From NCBI GenBank assembly GCA_012798435.1, contig JAAZNF010000035.1:1-59984 (forward strand): a stretch of DNA of 59,984 bases, given 5' to 3'. This document shows, piece after piece, positions 53,342-59,984 of this stretch. Origin of the DNA: Myxococcales bacterium (lineage in GTDB: Bacteria; Myxococcota; B64-G9). Position 1 is the first letter of the stretch; each line of letters begins with the position of its first letter. The position numbers and the translations under genes were made by a program. The notes under the pieces were generated by a model. It had not been told where the DNA came from, did no database searches, and worked only from the letters and a program-made list of their open reading frames with translations.

Positions 53342-53359
53342 TGACCAACCGGTTAGTCA
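53342..53359. promoter_or_regulatory. TetR-type operator-like palindrome
   Basis: TGACCAACCGGTTAGTCA is palindromic at 8 of 9 positions per arm. TetR-family regulators commonly bind such CCGG-centred sequences. No TetR gene is in this window. Confidence 0.45.
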
Positions 53360-53459
53360 GATAGCGAAAAAAACCGTGCACATTCGCACCCTGTGTGCGA
53401 AAACAACCTTCGGCTCTGGCCATGTGCGCGAAGCCAGCTTCACGCCCGAGAAAGAAAGT

Positions 53460-53487
53460 TTGCGAATCCTCGGGCCATCATTAATAT
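53460..53487 (+). promoter_or_regulatory. Leaderless promoter of the adenosine deaminase gene
   Basis: TTGCGA at 53460-53465, a 16-nt spacer and TAATAT at 53482-53487 end 7 nt before the ATG at 53495. No ribosome site is visible. Confidence 0.5.
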
Positions 53488-53494
53488 AGCCGGC

Positions 53495-54715
53495 ATGACT
53501 CCCACACTCTCCCGCGACGTGATCCGGGCGCTGCCCAAGACCGACCTCCACCTCCACCTCGACGGCTCCATCCGCATCCCCACGCTCATCGAACTGGCCC
53601 GCGACGCCAACGTTCCCCTCCCCTCCCAGACCGAGCAGGGCCTGCTGGAGACGGTCTTTCGCGAAAGCTACCAGAGCCTGCCTGACTACCTGCGCGGCTT
53701 CGGGCTCACCTGCGCCGTGCTCCAGGGCCGCGAGGCCATCGAGCGCGTCTCCTACGAACTCGCGCTCGACAACCAGGCGGAGGGGGTGCGCTACATCGAG
53801 GTGCGCTTCGCCCCACAGCTCCACGCCCGGCCCGGCTTCGACGCCCTGGACGCCCTGCGGGCGGTGAGCGCCGGTCTAGAGCGCGCCAAGCTGGAGTTCA
53901 ACCGCCGCCCCGAGGTCCAGTCCGGCGCCGAGCCACCCTTCGAGTTCGGCATCATCGCCTGCGCCATGCGCTACTTCGACGAGCACTTCTCGGACTACCA
54001 CAAGGCATTCCTGGAGCTGCACCGCTACTCCGAGCCCGACCAGGTGTACGCGCTGGCCTCGCTGGAGATGGCGCGCGCCGCCGCCCGGGCGCGCCAGGAG
54101 CACGGCCTGCCGGTGGTGGGCTTCGACCTGGCCGGCCCCGAGAAGGGCTACCCACCCATGGACCACCGCGAGGCCTACGACTTCGCCCACCGGCACTTCC
54201 TCAAAAAGACGGTCCACGCTGGCGAGGACTACGGCCCGGAGAGCATCTTCCAGGCCATCACCGAGCTGCACGCCGATCGCATCGGCCACGGCACCTCGCT
54301 GCTCAACCCGGCGGCCATCCAGGATCCGGCCATCCGCGATCGCGAGCGGTACGTGCGCGAGCTCACCCAGTTCATCGCCGACCGGCGCATCACCCTGGAG
54401 GTGTGCCTCACCTCGAACCAGCAGACGAACCCCGCCTACCGCAACCTGGCCCGTCATCCGCTCGGCGAGATGCTGGCCCGGCGGCTGTCGGTCACGCTGT
54501 GCACCGACAACCGCACCGTCTCCCGCACCACGGTCACCGACGAGATCGCCAAGGCCGTCCAGACCTTCGGCATCGGCATGAAGGATCTCAAGAACATCAT
54601 CGTGTACGGCTTCAAGCGCAGCTTCTTCCCCGGCGCCTACGCGCAGAAGCGCGAGTACGTGCGAAGGTGCATGGAGTACTTCGAGAAGGTCGTCGCACAA
54701 GCCGGGCTCGCCTGA
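53495..54715 (+). CDS. add: Adenosine deaminase family protein
   Basis: The 406-residue enzyme matches the adenosine/AMP deaminase barrel. It has KTDLHLHLDGS with zinc-binding His19 and His21, VHAGEDYG with the catalytic Glu, RIGHGTSL, and CTDNRTVSRTTVTDE carrying the Asp pair region. It should deaminate adenosine or a related purine in salvage. It is longer than the usual about 335-350 residues through an insertion near 150-230. The start has no Shine-Dalgarno sequence; see the promoter entry. Confidence 0.88.
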   Translation: MTPTLSRDVIRALPKTDLHLHLDGSIRIPTLIELARDANVPLPSQTEQGLLETVFRESYQSLPDYLRGFGLTCAVLQGREAIERVSYELALDNQAEGVRYIEVRFAPQLHARPGFDALDALRAVSAGLERAKLEFNRRPEVQSGAEPPFEFGIIACAMRYFDEHFSDYHKAFLELHRYSEPDQVYALASLEMARAAARARQEHGLPVVGFDLAGPEKGYPPMDHREAYDFAHRHFLKKTVHAGEDYGPESIFQAITELHADRIGHGTSLLNPAAIQDPAIRDRERYVRELTQFIADRRITLEVCLTSNQQTNPAYRNLARHPLGEMLARRLSVTLCTDNRTVSRTTVTDEIAKAVQTFGIGMKDLKNIIVYGFKRSFFPGAYAQKREYVRRCMEYFEKVVAQAGLA

Positions 54716-54738
54716 ACCCAAACGCTGGAGGTCTTTCC

Positions 54739-55461
54739 ATGATGAAGCGGTCCCCACTGGACTCTTTTCCCACGACCTGTTCGGGTAGCGAATCCCATTC
54801 CTGGCGCGGGCGGCCGCGACCTGCGCCTATTGCATGCGCGAACGCATGGCCGCCAGGGCCAAGGCCTTCGCGCGTGGCCGGCCGTGCCTTGCTCCTCGCA
54901 ACCGCCGCGAGTGCGCTACTGGCCGCCCTGCTGGCTTTCGCCGCCTGCTCGAAGTCCAGCGACGAGGCCCAGGCCCCTGCGACGCCGCAGGGCCCGGCCG
55001 CGGCCCCGAGCCCGGCCGGCCCCTCGCCCGAGGCACCTGCCGCGCCCGCGCGCAAGGCGCCCCAGTGCGAGCGCGTGGCACCCAAGACGGTCATGGACAA
55101 GCACTGCGCCGGCTGCGCCCTGCGCGAAAAACCAGCCCCGGACGGCCGCGGCGTCTCCTGCCGCTACAAGGGCGACAGCATCGGCGGCGAGTTCGAGATC
55201 ATGCTGGTGTGCGACAAGAACCTGGCGAAGAAGGAGATCATCGACGAGACGCTGCGCCAGTTCGAGAGCATGAAGACCATGAAGTACGAGCGCGTCGAGG
55301 GCCTCGGCCGCGCCGCGGTGAAGAACGGCGACCTGCAAATCGTGTTCTGGGACGACGACACCCCATGCCAGGGCACCATCACCGGGGTCATGGTCAAGGT
55401 GGACTTCGCGGCGCTGGCACAGGAGTTGGTCAAGTCCATCACTCCGACGGCCATCGAGTGA
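54739..55461 (+). CDS. Lipoprotein with unusually long N-region
   Basis: TGGAGG at 54726-54731 selects ATG 54739 (240 residues). A lipobox FAAC appears only after about 70 residues, because 45 residues rich in Pro, Arg and Trp precede the hydrophobic ALLLATAASALLAALLAF. An in-frame GTG near 54874 would give a normal signal peptide. The mature part has a Pro/Ala linker, paired cysteines, CAGCAL and a strand-rich C-terminus (GGEFEIMLVCDKN). Function is unknown. It follows adenosine deaminase by 23 nt. Confidence 0.6.
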   Translation: MMKRSPLDSFPTTCSGSESHSWRGRPRPAPIACANAWPPGPRPSRVAGRALLLATAASALLAALLAFAACSKSSDEAQAPATPQGPAAAPSPAGPSPEAPAAPARKAPQCERVAPKTVMDKHCAGCALREKPAPDGRGVSCRYKGDSIGGEFEIMLVCDKNLAKKEIIDETLRQFESMKTMKYERVEGLGRAAVKNGDLQIVFWDDDTPCQGTITGVMVKVDFAALAQELVKSITPTAIE

Positions 55462-55540
55462 ATCGCCTCGTTGGCTCACCCCCCCCACCGCGCGCGAACG
55501 CGCGGGCACTGACGGCCCTGCGTTCGCGTGACGAGAAGAC

Positions 55541-57136
55541 CTAGCCGTCCTGGTTGAGCCAGGCGATGAGCGCATCGGCAGCGCCGATCCCGTCCACCGC
55601 CGACGAGGTGATGCCGCCGGCGTAACCCGCCCCCTCCCCAGCCGGAAACAACCCCCGGGCCGTAGGACAGGAGCCGGAACCGTCGCGCACGATCCGTACC
55701 GGGCTCGAGGTGCGGGTCTCGAGCCCGAAGACCAGCGCCTCCGGCGAGAGGAAGCCCCGCAGGCGCTTGCCGAAAGCCCGCAGACCCTGGCGCAGGGGTT
55801 CGAGCAAAAACGGTGGGAGCAGCGCGTCCACCCGCGCTGGGGTCACGCTCGGCCGGTACCGGCTTTGTATCTCGCCGTTGGAGGCGCGCCCTTCCAAAAA
55901 GTCGAGCAGCCGCTGCGCCGGAGCGCGATAGCCGCCGCCGCCGGCCCGGAACGCCTCCCGCTCCAGCCGCCGCTGGAACTCGAGCACCGAGAGCGGATGA
56001 GAGCCGCAGTCTCCGGGCATGACCGCCACCACGAAGGCGGCGTTGGCCTCGGGCGAATCTCGCAACGCGTTGCTCATGCCGTTCGTGCACAGCAGCTCCG
56101 GCTCGGTCGGGGTGGGCAGCACCTGGCCGCCGGGACACATGCAGAAGCTGTACACTCCGCGGCCGCCGAAGGTTCCCGTCAGGCGGTAGCTGGCAGGGGG
56201 CAAGCGCGGATCGCCGGCGAAGCGGCCGTACTGGATGCGGTCGATGAGCGCCTGGGGATGCGTGACGCGCACGCCCACCGCGATGGGCTTGGCCTGGACG
56301 GTCACGCCACCCTCCAGCAAGGAGGCGAACAGCTCGCGCGCGCTGTTGCCAGGCGCGATGACCGCCGCGGCGCACTCGATCTCCCCGTTGCTGAGGCTCA
56401 GCGACCGCAGGCGGCCGTTCTCGAGGCGCGCTCCGATCACCCGGGCGCCGAAATGGATCTCACAGCCGCGGGACAAAAGCTCGTCGCGAAAGCGCTCAAG
56501 CACCGCCGGCCAGCGATCGGTGCCGACGTGGGGCTGGGCCGAGACCAGGATCTCCGAACGCGACCCCGCACCCAATGCTTGCAAGCGCGCGAGCACCGCG
56601 CGCACCCGGGCGTGATCGAGGCGGGTGAACAGCTTTCCGTCCGAGTAGGCCCCCGCCCCGCCCAGACCGAAGTGCAGGTTGCTCTCGGGATCGAGCCGGC
56701 CCGCGGCCAGCAGTTCGGCCACCGCCCGACTACGCCCCGAAAGGTCCTGCCCGCGCTCGAGCAGGGTCACGCGCAAGCCGGATTCGAGCAGGCGCTCGGC
56801 GGCGAACAGGCCCGCCGGCCCCGCGCCGACCACGGCCACCCTGGCGGGCTTGCGCGCGGGCGCAGGGGGCGGCAGCTCCGTCTCCCTGGAAGCCGGCACG
56901 GCGTTCCGAGGCAGCGCCGGTACCGGACGCCGCAAGCACACGCGCAGGGTGACGATCCAGCGCGGCTTTCCCCGTCTGGCATCGAGGGAACGGCGCTCCT
57001 CCGTGACCGACAGCACGTCTGCCCGAGGGATGCCAAGGAGGCGGGCCGCGGCGTGGCGCGGGTCTTCTTCCTGGTCGAAAGGCCAGGCCAGGTCCCGCAA
57101 CAGAAGCGCCTGCTCGCGGCCGGGAGAGGAATCCAT
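55541..57136 (-). CDS. FAD-dependent oxidoreductase (COG2509-like)
   Basis: The 531-residue protein has a short N-terminal domain, then a Rossmann FAD site VAVVGAGPAGLFAAERLLESG, then LHFGLGGAGAYSDGKLFTR, SCMCPGG-like YSFCMCPGG and at the end GLFPAGEGAGYAGGITSSA, all typical of the uncharacterised FAD-dependent dehydrogenase group. Related proteins act on unknown organic substrates. It starts at an ATG 17 nt after the M50 protease gene and is probably co-transcribed with it. Confidence 0.88.
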   Translation of the reverse strand: MDSSPGREQALLLRDLAWPFDQEEDPRHAAARLLGIPRADVLSVTEERRSLDARRGKPRWIVTLRVCLRRPVPALPRNAVPASRETELPPPAPARKPARVAVVGAGPAGLFAAERLLESGLRVTLLERGQDLSGRSRAVAELLAAGRLDPESNLHFGLGGAGAYSDGKLFTRLDHARVRAVLARLQALGAGSRSEILVSAQPHVGTDRWPAVLERFRDELLSRGCEIHFGARVIGARLENGRLRSLSLSNGEIECAAAVIAPGNSARELFASLLEGGVTVQAKPIAVGVRVTHPQALIDRIQYGRFAGDPRLPPASYRLTGTFGGRGVYSFCMCPGGQVLPTPTEPELLCTNGMSNALRDSPEANAAFVVAVMPGDCGSHPLSVLEFQRRLEREAFRAGGGGYRAPAQRLLDFLEGRASNGEIQSRYRPSVTPARVDALLPPFLLEPLRQGLRAFGKRLRGFLSPEALVFGLETRTSSPVRIVRDGSGSCPTARGLFPAGEGAGYAGGITSSAVDGIGAADALIAWLNQDG

Positions 57137-57153
57137 GACGACCACCGCCGGGA

Positions 57154-57894
57154 TCAAGGCGAGGCGACAGGACCGGCAGCCGGGCCAGTGTCCGACGATG
57201 GGCCGCGCCTCGCCGAGCGCCACAACGCCCAGATGGCGCCGGCCAGCGCCAGGAGCCCCCACAAGACCCCGAACACCACGCCCGGGATCCCGGTCAGCTT
57301 TCCCAGGGCGTTGGCGTCCGACTGCGGAATGTCGCGGGCGATGAGATCGCTCCAGATGTCGAGCGGCGCGTAGGCCAGCGAGGTGAGCCCGATCAGCTTG
57401 AGCAGGCCGTCGGACACCGCGCCCGGCAAGAAGCGGGCGGTGAGCAGCATGGCTGCCCCCGTCGCCAGGCCGAAGAAGAACCCGAAAGGGTTGGCGAACG
57501 GGACCCACACCAGGGTGATGCACAGCAGCGCACCGCCCAGCACCGCCACCACCAATCGGTCGCGCCGGCTGCGCGAGGCGACAACGAGAAGCAGGGCACC
57601 GAGCAGCATGCTGCCCAGGTAACCGGCCGAGAGCACCAGGAAGGGCCAGCCGCCGCGGGTGAGGCACAGCCCGCCCTCGTCGGCCGAGAGCTGGATGGCC
57701 TCGACCGAGCCACCGGAGAGCCAGGTGGCGAGCGCATGAGAGAATTCATGGAAGAACACCACCATGATCTTGAGCGGCCACACCACCGGGGTGTTCCACA
57801 GGGCGAACACGCCAGAGAATATGAGCAGCAACCACAGCAGGGACTTCCCATCCAGGCGTCCAGCCGGCGGTCGGATGGCGCTCTCTTGCGGCAT
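57154..57894 (-). CDS. M50-type (site-2-like) membrane metalloprotease
   Basis: The 246-residue integral membrane protein has an HEFSH zinc motif within the sequence MVVFFHEFSHALATWL. Several hydrophobic segments surround it (SLLWLLLIFSGVFALW, LVLSAGYLGSMLLGALLLV, CITLVWVPF). It fits the M50B-like family of intramembrane or membrane-associated peptidases. There is no PDZ domain. GGGAGG is at a usable distance from the ATG. It precedes the FAD oxidoreductase gene in one unit. Confidence 0.85.
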   Translation of the reverse strand: MPQESAIRPPAGRLDGKSLLWLLLIFSGVFALWNTPVVWPLKIMVVFFHEFSHALATWLSGGSVEAIQLSADEGGLCLTRGGWPFLVLSAGYLGSMLLGALLLVVASRSRRDRLVVAVLGGALLCITLVWVPFANPFGFFFGLATGAAMLLTARFLPGAVSDGLLKLIGLTSLAYAPLDIWSDLIARDIPQSDANALGKLTGIPGVVFGVLWGLLALAGAIWALWRSARRGPSSDTGPAAGPVASP

Positions 57895-58119
57895 AGCGTC
57901 CGGCCTCCCGCGCCGGGCGGAGCCAGCCTACACCTGCGCAGTCGCTCCCGCAAGCCGCCGTCAGAAGGCCGGACGTCAGCCAGTGGAACATTCCCGAAGT
58001 TTGCCGGCACGGCCACGAGCGCGAGCCCCCCGGCGTGCTGCTCGAGCGATCCTGTGCCATACTTCCCCCTCGACAACCTGTCCGTCCGAAGCTCCATCCC
58101 GCAAACGACACCGAGTATC

Positions 58120-58148
58120 TTGAACGCTTCTTCCGATGCACCTATATT
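58120..58148 (+). promoter_or_regulatory. Leaderless promoter of the HDOD gene
   Basis: TTGAAC at 58120-58125, a 17-nt spacer and TATATT at 58143-58148 end 6 nt before the ATG at 58155. This selects 58155 over longer in-frame starts back to 58035. Confidence 0.6.
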
Positions 58149-58154
58149 GAAAGA

Positions 58155-59039
58155 ATGCCTTCTGTTTCGATGACGCGTTCCAGCAACGGCCCCCTGCCTG
58201 AGCACCAGATCATCGAGAAGATCGACGAGATCCCACCGCTGCCCACGAGCGCCCTGCAACTCGTCGAGCTCATCGAAGATCCCAGCGCTACGCCACTCGC
58301 GCTGGCCCGGCTCATCGAACAGGACGTGGCGCTCGCGGCCCGGGTGCTCCATCTGGCCAACAGCGCCTTCTATGGGGTTGCGGGTGGAGTGGACAGCCTG
58401 GAGCGCGCCGTCTGCTTTCTCGGGTTCACGACCATCCAACAGATCGCTCTCTATTTTCACTCGCGCCAGATCCTGGACGAAGCGGGCGCCCGTCCGCCAG
58501 CGCCATTGTGGCATCACGCCCACCGGGTGGCCAAGGCGTCTCGCACCCTGGCCGCCCGGCTCGGCCTGCCCATGACCGGACGATTCTTCACTGCCGGGCT
58601 GCTCCACGACCTGGGCCGGGTGGCGCTGTTTGTCTTGTTTCCCGAGCACGCCGGCGCCTGGAGGCCCGCCAGCCGGAGTCCCCTGGAGCGTCTCGTGGAG
58701 GAACACGCGTTGTTCGGCATGGACCACCAGCAGGCCGCCCTGCACCTGGCCCAGCGCTGGCGATATCCATCTCCGTTGGCACAGGTCATCAGCGGCCTCC
58801 ATGCGTCTCCCGGCACCGGTCCCACGGTATCCCCGGAGGAAGACGCCATGCGCTTGGTCGTCGCCTTCAGCGATGGCTGCGCGCATGCGACGAACGAGCA
58901 GGAAATTCCTGGAGTGGCTGTAGGCCCGGAGCGTTCCTGGCTCCACGGGCTCGGGCTGCCCGAGGACCAGTTGGACGCCCTTCAAGACTTGGTCCAGCGG
59001 GAACTCAGCGCAGACGAACAGGAAGAGGGAAACGACTAG
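58155..59039 (+). CDS. HDOD-domain signalling protein
   Basis: The 294-residue protein has an HDOD domain: IPPLPTSALQLVELIEDP, VLHLANSAFYG, AVCFLGFTTIQQIAL and LLHDLGRVALFVLF, each abbreviated. The domain occurs in two-component and c-di-GMP related regulators but carries no catalytic HD pair of its own. A role in signalling with the histidine kinase next to it is inferred. The start is decided by the promoter at 58120-58148. Confidence 0.85.
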   Translation: MPSVSMTRSSNGPLPEHQIIEKIDEIPPLPTSALQLVELIEDPSATPLALARLIEQDVALAARVLHLANSAFYGVAGGVDSLERAVCFLGFTTIQQIALYFHSRQILDEAGARPPAPLWHHAHRVAKASRTLAARLGLPMTGRFFTAGLLHDLGRVALFVLFPEHAGAWRPASRSPLERLVEEHALFGMDHQQAALHLAQRWRYPSPLAQVISGLHASPGTGPTVSPEEDAMRLVVAFSDGCAHATNEQEIPGVAVGPERSWLHGLGLPEDQLDALQDLVQRELSADEQEEGND

Positions 59040-59040
59040 C

Positions 59041-59984
59041 ATGAGCGACGAGTTCGACCATCTCGCGCAACAACTGGCGCCGCTGCTGCTGGACCGCTCG
59101 CCAGATGTCTACTTGCTGGTGGATCCGACCCGCCTGGCCATCCTCGCGGCGCGCGGCCCGACGGAGCGCCTCCTGGGGCGACCGGCCTGCCACATGGTCG
59201 GCCTGCCGCTCCAGGCCTTGCGTCCGCGTCAGCCTCCCGCCCGGCTGGCCGTGCTGGGCCCGGCGCACCTCGTCCAACCCGGTCAATGGGCGGAGATGGC
59301 CGTCGCCAACGCTGAGGGGACGACGCGGGTGTGCGCGGCGTGGATCACTCGCATCGGCGCGACCGAACACGATCCGGTCTTGGTACGCCTGACCGACGTG
59401 AGCGAACGGTTCGAGCTGGCGCAAAGGCTGCGCGAGGTGCAGCAACAGGCGCGCAAGGCGGCGGCCGAGCGCATCCAGGACCGCCTGGCGTCCGAGGAGC
59501 AAAAGCGTAGCAACCTCTTGTACATCTTCACCGCCGGCCTGTCGCACGAGCTCAACAACCCTCTGTCGGCCGCTCTGGCCAATTTCTCGGCGGCGCAAGA
59601 CATCTGCCGGGAAGCATCCGAGCGACCCAGCCCACAGAATTCCGCCGAGATGCACGAGCTCATGCGGGACGCGCAGTCCGCGCTCCGGCGCATGGAGACG
59701 GTGGTGAAAAAGCTGCGCCAGCTGGAGTACTTGCCGCGGGTGCAACCGCTGGAGGTGGCCACCTGGATCCGGCAACGCCCGGATCTCCGAGACATCGAGG
59801 TCGTCGCGCCGCAGACCCTCTCGGCGCTGAGCGACCCCATCCTGCTGGAGCGCATCCTCGACCCCTTGCTCGACAACGCTCGCCGCGCCATGAACGACCG
59901 GCCCGGAATCCGGCTCTCCACAGGAAAGAACGGAGACGAATTCTTCCTCCAGGTCGAAGACCAGGGCCCGGGCATCCCACCGGA
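59041..59984 (+). CDS. Sensor histidine kinase (C-terminus cut by window edge)
   Basis: The open frame runs from ATG 59041 to the right end, 314 complete codons. Residues about 15-125 form a PAS-like sensor. Helical linker and dimerisation domain follow with the H-box AGLSHELNNPLS, His169 being the phosphorylation site. The ATPase N-box (LLDNARRAM) and G-box start (DQGPGIP) are present at the end. It is cytoplasmic, with no transmembrane segment seen. It begins 1 nt after the HDOD stop, so the two are one operon. Confidence 0.9.
   Translation, partial: MSDEFDHLAQQLAPLLLDRSPDVYLLVDPTRLAILAARGPTERLLGRPACHMVGLPLQALRPRQPPARLAVLGPAHLVQPGQWAEMAVANAEGTTRVCAAWITRIGATEHDPVLVRLTDVSERFELAQRLREVQQQARKAAAERIQDRLASEEQKRSNLLYIFTAGLSHELNNPLSAALANFSAAQDICREASERPSPQNSAEMHELMRDAQSALRRMETVVKKLRQLEYLPRVQPLEVATWIRQRPDLRDIEVVAPQTLSALSDPILLERILDPLLDNARRAMNDRPGIRLSTGKNGDEFFLQVEDQGPGIPP

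Larger units (their letters stand above)
53194..53494. promoter_or_regulatory. AT-rich divergent regulatory region with palindrome
   Basis: The 301 nt between the barrel gene (minus) and adenosine deaminase gene (plus) hold no gene. Bases 53260-53345 are AT-rich. CTGACCAACCGGTTAGTCAG at 53341-53360 is a 20-bp palindrome with one mismatched pair, of TetR-operator type. The adenosine deaminase promoter is at 53460-53487. Confidence 0.6.

Overview
The window is high-GC bacterial chromosome, tightly packed and gene-dense, with no sign of prophage, transposase, CRISPR array or rRNA operon. The lipoproteins with Asp/Gly-rich linkers, RCC1-type and beta-propeller-like surface proteins, several PilZ, FHA and TPR proteins, an Hsp70 fused to a PilZ-like domain, and an ECF sigma/anti-sigma pair together suggest a Myxococcota or related former Deltaproteobacteria lineage. 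This is inferred from gene content; no 16S is present. Housekeeping genes are scattered as single units: L28, THX, IF-1, an EF-G and tRNA-Sec.

Layout. 1-7.3 kb: partial transketolase (left edge), a zinc-ribbon/DUF2007 protein, a 0.5-kb intergenic stretch with perfect hairpins, a cyclophilin and a five-domain S1 protein, and envelope proteins. 7.3-17.6 kb: surface lipoprotein, secreted metallopeptidase, an S41 peptidase-queH-hypothetical operon, then ECF sigma/anti-sigma divergent from a parvulin-like lipoprotein and a SpoIID protein. 17.9-27.7 kb: L28, a GH71/99-like lipoprotein, then a glycerolipid block (a 1049-residue PHP-like membrane protein, tRNA-Sec with its own promoter and terminator, acyltransferase, gpsA, App1-like phosphatase). 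27.8-35.3 kb: conserved hypothetical, RCC1 lipoprotein plus LpoB/CsgG-like protein, THX, HEAT lipoprotein, PilZ-like/Hsp70 fusion. 35.3-42.4 kb: a minus-strand operon FHA - PilZ - HrpB - EF-G - ATPase/SLOG fusion. 42.4-46.1 kb: a 33% GC island and a papain-like protease with a chagasin-like domain and three 675-nt PKD-GEVED modules. 46.3-60 kb: lipoprotein/PilZ, IF-1, DUF362, HTH, TPR, two endonuclease/exonuclease/phosphatase proteins, a small outer-membrane barrel, adenosine deaminase, a FAD oxidoreductase with an M50 protease, and an HDOD protein with a histidine kinase (cut at the right edge).

How the genes fit together. The acyltransferase, GpsA and App1-like products form a plausible route from dihydroxyacetone phosphate to glycerol 3-phosphate, acylated product and dephosphorylated lipid; the giant upstream protein may belong to it. 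The FHA-PilZ-EF-G-ATPase/SLOG operon faces the PilZ-like/Hsp70 operon across six bases, so signalling and protein-synthesis or quality-control functions cluster there.

The least expected pattern is transcriptional. Many genes without a Shine-Dalgarno sequence have a sigma70-like promoter (TTG-type -35, 16-19 nt spacer, TANNNT -10) whose -10 ends 5-8 nt before the start codon, as expected for leaderless mRNAs. This pattern decides several of the start codons reported here.
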